This document shows positions 1 through 7,406 of a stretch of DNA of 39,344 bases, one piece after another. A program made the translations under genes and the position numbers. Under the pieces are notes generated by a model. That model searched no databases. It was not told the origin of the DNA and saw only the letters and a list, made by a program, of their open reading frames with translations. This stretch comes from Asaia bogorensis (GTDB lineage: Bacteria; Pseudomonadota; Alphaproteobacteria; CACIAM-22H2), in the NCBI GenBank assembly GCA_945901855.1, contig CAMDLT010000038.1, forward strand, positions 1 through 39,344. Reading direction: 5' to 3'. The first letter of the stretch is position 1. Each line of letters opens with the position of its first letter.

Positions 1-30
1 GGGCAAGGGATCATCGTCAAACCGCCATGA
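1..30 (+). CDS. 3' tail of an upstream gene (partial)
   Basis: Frame 1 is open from the window edge and ends at a TGA at 28-30, giving the tail GQGIIVKPP. This stop overlaps the ATG of the next gene in an ATGA arrangement, the same coupling seen between later genes of this operon. The piece is too short to identify. It suggests that the sugar operon begins to the left of the window. Confidence 0.45.
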   Translation, partial: GQGIIVKPP

Positions 31-590
31 ATATCCGCCCGCTGAAATTCGAGGGCTGTTTCGAAATCGAACTTTCGCAGCGCCGCGATACGCGCGGCTA
101 TTTCGGGCGCGTGTTCGACGCCGAAATCTTCGCGGCGCACGGCCTGCCCACGTCATTCGCGCAGGAAAACGAATCTTTCACGCGCGCCAAGGACACGCTT
201 CGCGGCCTGCATTTCCAGCGCCCGCCTTTTGCCGAAACCAAATTCGTGCGGTGCCTGGCCGGTGCGGTTTATGACGCGTTTGTCGATCTGCGCTATGGCT
301 CGCCAACCTACGGCCAGTGGGACGGGCATGTGTTGACGGCCGAACAGCCGCGCTGGCTTGTCATCCCCAAAGGTTTTGCCCACGGCTTCTGCACGCTCAC
401 GGACGACACGCTGTTCGCTTACAAGGTCGACCAACGCCACGCGCCCGAGGCGGAAATGGGCCTACCCTGGAACGATCCGGCATATCGCATTGCCTGGCCA
501 GTAAAAGTGCCGATGCTGAGCGAACGTGACCAAGGCCACCCGCGCTTTGCGCAGTTCCAAACCCCGTTTGTGGCGGGCATCGAATGGTAA
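27..590 (+). CDS. rfbC: dTDP-4-dehydrorhamnose 3,5-epimerase family (RmlC-like)
   Basis: Cupin-fold epimerase that inverts C3 and C5 of a dTDP-4-keto-6-deoxyhexose in the cytoplasm, the step before rhamnose or a related deoxysugar is formed. At 187 residues it has the usual family length. Visible signatures are RGLHFQ (59-64), the VDLRYGSPTYG stretch (86-96) and IPKGFAHGF (113-121). The expected active-site set is present: His62, Lys72, Tyr132 and Asp168. The start ATG overlaps the stop of the preceding frame, and the next gene overlaps by 7 bp, so it sits inside an operon. No rmlA, rmlB or rmlD is visible, so those steps must be encoded elsewhere or further left. A related deoxysugar epimerase with another product is possible. 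Confidence 0.9.
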   Translation: MNIRPLKFEGCFEIELSQRRDTRGYFGRVFDAEIFAAHGLPTSFAQENESFTRAKDTLRGLHFQRPPFAETKFVRCLAGAVYDAFVDLRYGSPTYGQWDGHVLTAEQPRWLVIPKGFAHGFCTLTDDTLFAYKVDQRHAPEAEMGLPWNDPAYRIAWPVKVPMLSERDQGHPRFAQFQTPFVAGIEW

Positions 591-1450
591 CGGTGGCCGT
601 GATCGGGGCAGGCGGCGTGATCGGCAGCGCCATCGCCCGACGCCTGGCCGCAGACGGCCACAACGTGCGCGCAATTTCGCGTGCCGAATGCGATCTGGCG
701 CTGCCCGCCACCTGCGCCGCCCTTGATCTCGCCGGGTGCGACGCACTTGTGCACGCTGGCGGCATCACGGAAGAAAGCGCCCGCACGGCGCAGGCCTGGG
801 CGCATGCCGCGACCGGCTGGCAAGCCGTGCTCGATCGCGCCAAGGCCGCTAACATCGGACGTGTCGTGTATGTGTCGAGCGCGCATGTCTATGGCACGCT
901 CGAAGGATCGATTGACGAGACAACGGCGCCCGACCCGCGCGGCGACTACGCGCTGCTACACTACGCGAGCGAGCAAATCCTGCGTCGCAACGGTTTTGCA
1001 GGCGCAATCTTGCGCGCAGGCAATGTCTACGGCATGCCAACAAACTTGGACAATTTCGCGCGCTGGGCGCTGGTCCCGTACGGCTTCCCGCAAGAAGCGG
1101 CGCAAGCCAAACGCATCACGCTCAAGTCGCCCGGCCTGCAAATGCGCAACTTCGTGCCTGCATCCGGCATTGCGGCAGCGGTTGCGCGCGAGCTTGCCGG
1201 GAATACGCCTGCACTTGACGTAATCAACGTCGCGGGAAACGATACGCTGAGCATGCGCGACTTCGCCGCCCGCGTCGCGGGCGTCGCCAAACGCGTGCTG
1301 GGTTTCGACATCACGCTCGACATGCCCCCTGCCCCGCCAAACGCGCCGGCCGCCCTGCGGTTCGTGTCGCGCTTGGGTCCGCAGGCGGGCGATCTCGACG
1401 CGTTTCTGGCCGACATGCTGCGCGCGTGCGCGACGACAAAGGAGAGTTGA
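584..1450 (+). CDS. NAD-dependent epimerase/dehydratase family protein (extended SDR)
   Basis: A 288-residue extended short-chain dehydrogenase fold. The nucleotide-binding motif GAGGVIG is at 8-14, VSSAHVYG at 97-104 and RAGNVYG at 144-150. Such proteins act on nucleotide sugars as epimerases, dehydratases or reductases, and the setting between an RmlC epimerase and a sugar-modifying enzyme agrees. The usual catalytic YxxxK appears as Tyr122-Ala-Leu-Leu-His126, so the lysine position is histidine. The protein may therefore have altered or reduced activity, or a different reaction. It overlaps the epimerase gene by 7 bp and is followed 4 bp later by the next gene. The exact substrate cannot be named from sequence. 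Confidence 0.85.
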   Translation: MVTVAVIGAGGVIGSAIARRLAADGHNVRAISRAECDLALPATCAALDLAGCDALVHAGGITEESARTAQAWAHAATGWQAVLDRAKAANIGRVVYVSSAHVYGTLEGSIDETTAPDPRGDYALLHYASEQILRRNGFAGAILRAGNVYGMPTNLDNFARWALVPYGFPQEAAQAKRITLKSPGLQMRNFVPASGIAAAVARELAGNTPALDVINVAGNDTLSMRDFAARVAGVAKRVLGFDITLDMPPAPPNAPAALRFVSRLGPQAGDLDAFLADMLRACATTKES

Positions 1451-1454
1451 AACG

Positions 1455-2327
1455 ATGAAATTCGACGAATCGGCCGCGACCGATACCGCGATCGCCAAAG
1501 CCTATGTGGCTTTTCTGGCGGCAGGCGGACGCAGCGACGACCATGCCACCCGCGCGGAGTTCTGCCGCAAGGAAGACGTGGCGCCAAAGCTGCTCTACGC
1601 CAATCCGCATATCAAGGCGATCGCAGCGCTTTATGCTTCGCACACCAATATCGAGCGCACCTTCGACATGACGCTGCGCGAATATCTGCGCTACCACTAT
1701 TACTACATCCACCAAGCCTACAAATACGGCATCCCGGAGATGCAGCAGACTTGGCTTGGCCACCACATCATCAAATCGCCGTCCGATTGCTGGGCGTACC
1801 AGGAGCTGATCTGGCGCAACAAGCCCGACATCGTGCTCGAACTTGGCATCATGTTCGGCGGCGCATCGGTGTTTTTTGCGCACGTGCTGGAACTGATCGG
1901 TCACGGCGAAGTGCTTGGCATCGACATCTCGCTCAAGAACCTCAAGCACCAGCCCAAAGCGGGCGGGCGCATCACGTATCTTGAGGGCGACAGCGGCAGC
2001 CAGGAAATCCTCGACGAGGTGGCGCGCCGGGTTGCCGGCAAGAATGTGCTCGTGATCGCCGACAGCGACCACGAGAAGGAGCACGTGCTGAAGGAGCTGC
2101 GGCTTTATTCGCGCTTCGTGCAAAAAGGCGGCTACTACGTGGTCGAAGACACGCTCAACGATCTGATGGGCTTCCACCCCGTGCCCAACGAAGGGCCGCT
2201 GGCCGCCATGCGCCAATTCATGGCCGAAACCGACGAATTCGAAATCGACCGCCGTTTGCCGGAGAAATACTTCATGTCGCTGTCGCCCGACGGGTTCCTT
2301 CGTCGCATCAAAGGAGGCCCGGCATGA
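1455..2327 (+). CDS. CmcI-like / rhamnosyl O-methyltransferase family protein
   Basis: A 290-residue protein resembling the cephalosporin hydroxylase (CmcI)/rhamnosyl O-methyltransferase family, whose known members are mostly SAM-dependent sugar methyltransferases. Visible motifs are the glycine-rich LELGIMFGGAS (128-138), the acidic end of the next strand GIDIS (155-159), IADSDHEKEHVL (201-212, with candidate metal-binding Asp203/Asp205/His206) and YVVEDT (228-233). The start is the ATG 4 bp after the previous stop, preceded by GGAGAG (1440-1445). In this operon it most likely methylates a deoxysugar destined for a glycan, perhaps the one placed on flagellin. The sugar and the position methylated are unknown. 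Confidence 0.8.
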   Translation: MKFDESAATDTAIAKAYVAFLAAGGRSDDHATRAEFCRKEDVAPKLLYANPHIKAIAALYASHTNIERTFDMTLREYLRYHYYYIHQAYKYGIPEMQQTWLGHHIIKSPSDCWAYQELIWRNKPDIVLELGIMFGGASVFFAHVLELIGHGEVLGIDISLKNLKHQPKAGGRITYLEGDSGSQEILDEVARRVAGKNVLVIADSDHEKEHVLKELRLYSRFVQKGGYYVVEDTLNDLMGFHPVPNEGPLAAMRQFMAETDEFEIDRRLPEKYFMSLSPDGFLRRIKGGPA

Positions 2328-2806
2328 TCCGCGCCGTTGCCGCATCGGCCCTCATCGAGCGCAGCGCGTTCGTCGCCAAATCCGCCAACGGGGCAAGGAT
2401 CGTCGCCGATCCGGCGCGCGGCCTCGTGCAGGCAAGCGGCTTCCAGACGCTCTACGAAGTGCCGCGCGAGCTGCAGACCGAAATGCGCTTGAAGCTGCTC
2501 GATCTGCACAAGGCGGAACTCGACAAAGGCGGCGACATGCTGTTCGACCATTGCGCGGTCGAATGGATGGCCGACTGGATGCGTTGGCATTGGGCGGCCG
2601 TTTCCACACGCGCGTGGGATGCGGCATTGGCCAAAGCCGAGGCGCTCGTCAAACGCTACGATGCGATCCTGCATTTGGAGAGCGGCCCCAAGCGCGGCTA
2701 CGACGGCTACGCGTGGCTCGACGTGCCGAACGCAAAACAAACCGAAGAACTGATGCGCTTTCTCTATGCGCGCTTCGGCGCCAAGGTCGAAACGGCCAAG
2801 GCATGA
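2324..2806 (+). CDS. Hypothetical protein in sugar operon
   Basis: A 160-residue protein I do not recognise. It overlaps the preceding gene by 4 bp (ATGA, after an AGGAGG ribosome site at 2311-2316) and the following gene by 4 bp, so it is almost certainly translated as part of the operon. It has no signal peptide or membrane segment. It is rich in Trp and charged residues around 85-105, and ILHLES followed by a C-terminal helix (about 123-155) faintly recalls the C-terminal half of small P-loop kinases. However, no Walker A loop is present. It could be an accessory subunit of the methyltransferase or acyltransferase it is coupled to. Confidence 0.7.
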   Translation: MIRAVAASALIERSAFVAKSANGARIVADPARGLVQASGFQTLYEVPRELQTEMRLKLLDLHKAELDKGGDMLFDHCAVEWMADWMRWHWAAVSTRAWDAALAKAEALVKRYDAILHLESGPKRGYDGYAWLDVPNAKQTEELMRFLYARFGAKVETAKA

Positions 2807-3288
2807 TCGAGATCGACCCGAGCGCGGTCGTCTCGAAAGATGCGCGCATCCACGAATCGACGAAGGGTACGCGCATCGTCGTGGGGCCGGGCACGCATAT
2901 CTACGATTTCGTGGTGATTCGACCTGTCGGTGGCAGCGGCGATATCGAGATCGGCGAAGGCTGCCATATCAATCCGCATTGCACGCTCTATTCGGGCAAC
3001 GGCATCAAGCTTGGCGCCTATGTGCTGCTTGCCCCCGGCGTCGCGATCGTGCCCGCGAACCATGCGACCGCGCGGCGCGACGTGACCATCCGCCATCAGG
3101 GTTTTGCGCCCTCGAAAGGCGGCGTGGTCGTCGAAGACGACGTGTGGATCGGCGCCAACTCGGTCGTGCTCGACGGGGCGCGCATCGGCAAAGGAGCCGT
3201 GATTGCAGCGGGCTCGCTGGTGAACGGTACGGTTCCGCCCTACGAGATTTGGGGCGGTACGCCCGCGCGCTTCATCAAAGCGCGTTAG
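2803..3288 (+). CDS. Left-handed beta-helix (hexapeptide) acyltransferase
   Basis: A 161-residue protein made of hexapeptide repeats: IEIGEGCHINPHCTLYSG, IKLGAYVLLAPGVAIVP, VVVEDDVWIGANSVVLDG and ARIGKGAVIAAGSLV. It ends with the typical PPYEIWGGTPARFIK tail. This pattern marks trimeric O- or N-acyltransferases, usually acetyl-CoA-dependent sugar acetyltransferases. The likely catalytic histidine is in PANHAT (about residue 87). The start ATG at 2803 overlaps the previous stop; a longer upstream reading from 2551 in this frame only shadows the previous gene. As the last gene of the sugar operon it probably acetylates the nucleotide sugar or glycan. Its 3' end overlaps a convergent gene by 14 bp. 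Confidence 0.85.
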   Translation: MIEIDPSAVVSKDARIHESTKGTRIVVGPGTHIYDFVVIRPVGGSGDIEIGEGCHINPHCTLYSGNGIKLGAYVLLAPGVAIVPANHATARRDVTIRHQGFAPSKGGVVVEDDVWIGANSVVLDGARIGKGAVIAAGSLVNGTVPPYEIWGGTPARFIKAR

Positions 3289-4927
3289 CCGCACACCAGC
3301 GCCGCCACATCGCGCGATAGAGCCGCTCGTACGCGCGCGCCTGGCCCGGCAAATCGCACAGCGCCGAATTCGCCACGCACGCGCGAATGTCGGCACGATC
3401 CTGCGACGGCGCGCGCTCAGCAAGATCGCGTGCGATGCGCGCGAACGCGCCATCGTCGCCTGCGCACATGTGCCCGAGCCCCGCGCGCGTCAGCATCGCC
3501 GTCGTCCAGCGCTGCAACACAGTGCTCCCCGTCAACGTGACGACCGGCACACCCATCCACAGGGCCTCGAACGTGGTGGTCGAGCCGGTGAACGGGTAGG
3601 TATCGAGGGCGATGTCGATATCCGCGTAGAAACGCAGATGCGCGTCGTGCGCCAGCGCCGCGTCTGCAAACTCGATACGGGCAGCATCGACCCCGCGCGC
3701 GACAAAGCGTGCCACGAACAGCGCGCGCATAGCGGGCTCGCCGAACGCGCGCATGAATTTGAGCTTGAGCCGCGCATTCGGAACCGCATGCAAAGCCGCC
3801 GCCCACAGATCGAACGTGCGGGGCGACATCTTGGCCGGGTTGTTGGCCGATCCGAACGTGACGTAGGCATTGCGCAGCACGGGCGGCACGGCGACGTCGG
3901 GCGCGTCCAAAATCGGCGCGTGCACGTAGTTCCAGCGCAGCCGCAGCACGCGTTCGTCGAACAGGTCGCCGCGTCCGGCCAGCATCGTCGGATCGAACGT
4001 GGCGCCGTCGATGGCCGTCGTGCCGTGCGGGCCCACGTCGCCGATCGAAAGCTGCACGGGTGCCGCACGCTGCAGCAGCACGCCGATGCGGTTTTTGTCG
4101 AAATGGCCCGCGATCAGCACCAGCACGTCGATCGCATCGGCGCGAATGCGCGCCGCGACGGCCGCATCGTCGGCGCCGACCGTCGACACCCAATTGTCCG
4201 ACATCTCGCGAAAGACTTTTGTGACGGCATCGGGCCGTTCGATTTCGGCATAGACAAAACTCTCGATCCGCGCCCTGTCGCGGTGCGCGAATAGCCCCAG
4301 CATGCTGCGCGCAACCGAATGCGAATAGAAATCCGACGTCACATAGCCCACGCGCAGGCGCCGCTGCGGCTCGCGCGTATTGGCGAACGGCATCGGCGGT
4401 GCTGCGGGCGTATGGGCGGCCGCAAAGCGACGGTTTTCGTCGCGCACGCGTTCGGGCGAGACCGCGTCGAGATAATTCAGCATGTTGATGCAGCCGCGCC
4501 AGCATTGCTGGCGCAGCGGCCCGTCGATCTGCGCAAGTGCTGCTTGGAATTCCGCCAGCGCCTCGTCGTGGCGCGCTTGGGCAAGCAGCGCCTTGCCAAG
4601 TTCGTAGCGCGCATTGGCGTCGCCCGGCACATGCGCCAAAATACGCCGCCACTGCCCTTCGCCCGCCACGTACCGGCCTGCCGCAGCCAACGCGCGGCCA
4701 AGGTTGGTCGCGACAGCCAGGTTGTCCGGGATCTGGCGCAGCGCGCGCTCGAACAACTCGACCGCTTGCTCGGGCTTGCCCATGGCGAAACTCAAAACGC
4801 CGCTGTCGACCAGGCTCGGCAGGTGTGCCGGATCGCGCGCCAACTGGACCGCGAAGCCGCGCGCGGCATCTTCCAGCCGCCCCGCCGCCATCGCCTTGGC
4901 GGCCTCGTCGTAATCGTGCGCGCTCAT
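3275..4927 (-). CDS. TPR glycosyltransferase, SPINDLY/OGT type (GT41-like)
   Basis: A 550-residue cytoplasmic protein with N-terminal tetratricopeptide repeats (about 1-150) and a C-terminal O-GlcNAc-transferase-like domain. Family motifs include RVGYVTSDFYSHSVA, FGSANNPAKMSP (with the conserved Lys that binds nucleotide) and DIALDTYPFTGSTTTFEALW before GVPVVTL. The usual WLGYPGTTG element is altered to SIGDVGPHGTT. The ATG at 4927 overlaps the stop of the upstream glycosyltransferase (ATGA), so the two are co-translated. Open reading continues upstream in this frame to 6721, but it lies out of frame over the neighbour and was not used. Such proteins glycosylate Ser/Thr of proteins; next to flagellin, a flagellar substrate is likely (compare the TPR flagellin glycosyltransferase FlmG of Caulobacter). 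Confidence 0.88.
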   Translation of the reverse strand: MSAHDYDEAAKAMAAGRLEDAARGFAVQLARDPAHLPSLVDSGVLSFAMGKPEQAVELFERALRQIPDNLAVATNLGRALAAAGRYVAGEGQWRRILAHVPGDANARYELGKALLAQARHDEALAEFQAALAQIDGPLRQQCWRGCINMLNYLDAVSPERVRDENRRFAAAHTPAAPPMPFANTREPQRRLRVGYVTSDFYSHSVARSMLGLFAHRDRARIESFVYAEIERPDAVTKVFREMSDNWVSTVGADDAAVAARIRADAIDVLVLIAGHFDKNRIGVLLQRAAPVQLSIGDVGPHGTTAIDGATFDPTMLAGRGDLFDERVLRLRWNYVHAPILDAPDVAVPPVLRNAYVTFGSANNPAKMSPRTFDLWAAALHAVPNARLKLKFMRAFGEPAMRALFVARFVARGVDAARIEFADAALAHDAHLRFYADIDIALDTYPFTGSTTTFEALWMGVPVVTLTGSTVLQRWTTAMLTRAGLGHMCAGDDGAFARIARDLAERAPSQDRADIRACVANSALCDLPGQARAYERLYRAMWRRWCAANAL

Positions 4928-7044
4928 GCGCCGATTTCGCGCAGCAAAAACGCCTCGAGGGCGCGCGTGGCATCGGCGTTGCGCCACAAAATGTCGCGTC
5001 GCTCGACCGTGCGCGCGGCGTAGGCTGCCAACGCAGCCCGGTCTTGCCCGAACCGCACCGCACGCGCGACATAATCCGCGCGGCTGGTCGCGAGCCCTTC
5101 GTGCAATCCGGCTTGCGTCAAAATTGCCGCGCTGTGTCGGCCGCGCATCAGATCGCCGGGCCACGTCAACACGGGCAGGCCTTGGGCGACCGCTTCCAGC
5201 GCCGTGTTGCCGCCCGACCATTGCAGCGAGTCCAAAAATAGATGGCAGCCACGGTTGAGCGCTGCGTAATGCGCCATATCGAGCGGCGGCAGCAATACCA
5301 AATGGCGTTTGGGATCGAGCCCTTCTTTGGCGAATGCGTCTGCCAATCGCGCTTCGAAACGATTGGTCAATTGCGGTGCGGTCGGATGGCCCAGAAAGAC
5401 GAACTGGCTGTTGGGCATCTCTGCGGCAATGCTTGCAAGCACGCCGTCGTCTTGCGGCAGGTATTTGAAAATCGACTGGCAGCAAAGATAGCGCATCGCC
5501 CCGGCGCGCAAGCCGTGCGCCGCCAAATCGAAATCGATCGGTTCGATCGTGGGCGGCGCATAGTCGATCGACAAGGTCGGCAACCGCAAGACGCGCTCGG
5601 TGTAGCGCGCGGCTTCGCCCGGCGGCTCCATCAAGTCGCTTGTCAAAAACCAATCCAGAGTCGGCAAGCCCGAGGTTTCGGGATGGCCCCAGCTGATACA
5701 TTGCACCGGCGCCAATCGCAGCGCCGCAAGTTTGTGCGCGATCGGATCCATCCCGATTTCGGGATAGATCAGCGCATGCGGACGGTCGGCGGCGATGGCG
5801 CCCGCCAACGCGTCGAACCCCGGCAGGCCCTCGACAAATCGATCGCAGCTTTTTCGCGCGATCTGCGTTTGCATGTCGGCGACGGCGGCCGTCATGTAGC
5901 CAGTCACGACGAATTTTTCGCGATCGAGATTTTCGATCCAGCCGCGAAACAATTTCCAGATCGAATGCTGGCGGAAATACGCGCTCACAAATCCGATGCG
6001 CAAACGCCCGTCGGCCTCGCGCGGCGGCGTACAGAGCGGCTGGCTCCAGTGCGGATAGGTATGCGCCATCGCCGCACCCACAAACGCCCCGTAACGGCGC
6101 TGCAATTCGGCATCGTTTTGCGCCTGGTAGGGCAAGAAAAACGGCTGCTGCAATCCGACGGCGGCGGCCACCGCTGCCGCCTGGCCCGGCGCTTCGAGAT
6201 CGATCGCCGCGACCGTCCGATCGAGCGCGTCCGCGTAAGCCGTGCGTGCCTTGGCGATGTCGTCGGCTGTGTCGTAGAGGATCGGCAGTTCGGCAAAACA
6301 CGCGCCAAGTTTGGCGCCGATGTTTTCCGGTTCCAGCAACGCTGCCGTTGCAAATGCCTGCTTGGCGCGCGCGCGCTCGTCGCGATCGAGCAGCAAGGCG
6401 CCCAGATTGGCATGCGCCTTTGCCAAACCCGGATCGATCGTCAGCGCCTTGTCGAGCGCGGCTGCAGCCGCATCGAGCGCGCCCGTCTCGTGCAGCACGG
6501 CGCCCAGATTGTTCCACAAATCGGCCGCGTCGGGTTTTGCCGCCACCGCCGCCCGATAACTTTCGACCGCCAGATCGAGCGCACGGCGACGATGATAGGC
6601 GCGCCCCAACAGGGCATGCACGCGCACGTCGGCCGGCGCGAGCGTGCGAGCGCGCAAAAAACATTTCTCGGCGGTGCCAAATTCTTGCAGCACCTCGCGG
6701 CAAATGCCTTCTTCGATCCACATATCGGCAAAGGCCGGATCAAGTTTTGCGGCGCCGGCATATGCCTCGGCCGCATCGCGCCACATCGCCAAGCGCGCCA
6801 AGCCATGGCCCAAATTGGCAAAAGCCTGCGGGTTGCCGGGATCGAGGCGAACGGCTTGGCGCGCGGACTCGACGGCCTCCGGATAGCGCGCCAACGCCAG
6901 TTGGACGCCTGCCAGCGACAGAAAAAGCAACGGTGCCTGGATCCCGCTGGCAACAAGGCGGCCATAGGCATCGGCCGCCTGCGGCAACTCGCCCGCCTGA
7001 TGGTGCGCCATGGCGCGGACAAAAATCGCCGCAAGGTCCGTCAT
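4924..7044 (-). CDS. TPR glycosyltransferase, SPINDLY/OGT type (divergent GT41-like)
   Basis: A 706-residue protein. Roughly the first 280 residues are TPR units, for example AQAFANLGHGL-like and ADLWNNLGAVLHETG segments. The second half is an OGT-like domain with RIGFVSAYFRQHSIWK, APVQCISWGHPETSG and FLDSLQWSGGNTALEA, followed by GLPVLTWPG. The motif that is FGSFNN in the sister proteins is replaced by CCQSIFKYLPQDD, placing it in a different subfamily. The start was set at the ATG at 7044 (MTDLAAIF), because an in-frame upstream ATG at 7119 would add 25 unlikely residues. It is first in a two-gene leftward unit; its promoter should lie in the AT-rich region shared with flagellin. A protein O-glycosyltransferase acting on flagellin is the best guess. 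Confidence 0.85.
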   Translation of the reverse strand: MTDLAAIFVRAMAHHQAGELPQAADAYGRLVASGIQAPLLFLSLAGVQLALARYPEAVESARQAVRLDPGNPQAFANLGHGLARLAMWRDAAEAYAGAAKLDPAFADMWIEEGICREVLQEFGTAEKCFLRARTLAPADVRVHALLGRAYHRRRALDLAVESYRAAVAAKPDAADLWNNLGAVLHETGALDAAAAALDKALTIDPGLAKAHANLGALLLDRDERARAKQAFATAALLEPENIGAKLGACFAELPILYDTADDIAKARTAYADALDRTVAAIDLEAPGQAAAVAAAVGLQQPFFLPYQAQNDAELQRRYGAFVGAAMAHTYPHWSQPLCTPPREADGRLRIGFVSAYFRQHSIWKLFRGWIENLDREKFVVTGYMTAAVADMQTQIARKSCDRFVEGLPGFDALAGAIAADRPHALIYPEIGMDPIAHKLAALRLAPVQCISWGHPETSGLPTLDWFLTSDLMEPPGEAARYTERVLRLPTLSIDYAPPTIEPIDFDLAAHGLRAGAMRYLCCQSIFKYLPQDDGVLASIAAEMPNSQFVFLGHPTAPQLTNRFEARLADAFAKEGLDPKRHLVLLPPLDMAHYAALNRGCHLFLDSLQWSGGNTALEAVAQGLPVLTWPGDLMRGRHSAAILTQAGLHEGLATSRADYVARAVRFGQDRAALAAYAARTVERRDILWRNADATRALEAFLLREIGA

Positions 7045-7100
7045 CGCGCGACTATAAACGGTATCGCTCGAGTCGCGTCTTGGCTTGCGGGCAGTGATTT

Positions 7101-7115
7101 GCGGCAAAATTGGCC
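7101..7115 (-). promoter_or_regulatory. Possible FlbD-type site (weak)
   Basis: GCGGCAAAATTGGCC matches the first nine bases of the motif seen upstream of flgK (GCGGCAAAAGCTGCCGGG) and keeps the final GCC. It lies about 57 bp before the glycosyltransferase start and about 255 bp before the predicted flagellin transcription start. It could serve either gene or be chance. Confidence 0.3.
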
Positions 7116-7120
7116 ACACG

Positions 7121-7320
7121 CGCCAAGATCACATTCTCTTATTTAGGAAAAATATATTAGAATTTCAAAATTATGCTCAATACATTGAAATATATGTAAA
7201 TTTATTAGGCTAAATTAGCCCTTCACCAAAAAATCTTATTTGCCTAAAATTTTTTTCTATTTTTTGTGAAATGCCGTCATTTTTTTGTTGTCATTTCTCT
7301 GGCTTCCGCTTATTTTATTA
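7121..7320. other. AT-rich intergenic island between glycosyltransferase and flagellin
   Basis: The 362-bp gap 7045-7406 has no plausible gene. Its middle 200 bp are strikingly AT-rich compared with the GC-rich surroundings. It contains the small palindrome GGCTAAATTAGCC (7208-7220), several A/T runs, and a GCCGTCAT at 7273-7280. It divides leftward glycosyltransferase transcription from rightward flagellin transcription and probably holds both promoters. Confidence 0.6.
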
Positions 7321-7342
7321 ATGCGGGCCGGACTGACGCCGA

Positions 7343-7358
7343 AGGAAGCCCGATTGCA
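7343..7358 (+). promoter_or_regulatory. Candidate sigma-54 promoter of the flagellin gene
   Basis: AGGAAGCCCGATTGCA has GG and TTGCA at the -24/-12 spacing of RpoN promoters (consensus TGGCACG-N4-TTGCA). The -24 half keeps only the GG core. A start near 7369 would give a leader of about 38 nt before the ATG at 7407. A FlbD-type sigma-54 activator is encoded in the window. Confidence 0.45.
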
Positions 7359-7381
7359 AGCCTAGTAGAACGCTAGGTTTG
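7357..7381 (+). promoter_or_regulatory. Inverted repeat just upstream of flagellin
   Basis: CAAGCCTAG and CTAGGTTTG pair over 9 bp (one G-T) around the 7-nt loop TAGAACG. The flagellin ribosome site (AAGGAAGGGG, 7390-7399) follows 8 nt later. If transcription starts upstream, this is a leader hairpin that could take part in FlbT-type post-transcriptional control. If it starts near 7369, as the sigma-54 match predicts, only the right arm is transcribed and the repeat would act as DNA. Confidence 0.5.
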
Positions 7382-7406
7382 GCCCTAGAAAGGAAGGGGT
7401 TGTATC

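Noticed and set aside
4928..6721. Open frame extending the glycosyltransferase at 3275-4927 to 1148 residues
   Set aside because: The extension lies in another frame over the neighbouring glycosyltransferase gene, is Arg-rich and low quality, and the ATGA overlap at 4924-4927 gives a natural start.
5242..7146. 634-residue open frame antisense to the glycosyltransferase
   Set aside because: Antisense shadow; the opposite strand shows TPR and OGT motifs.
7245..7280. Possible sigma-28 promoter (TAAA ... GCCGTCAT) before flagellin
   Set aside because: The spacing between the two boxes is 24 bp instead of about 15, and the -10-like box has mismatches to GCCGATAA.
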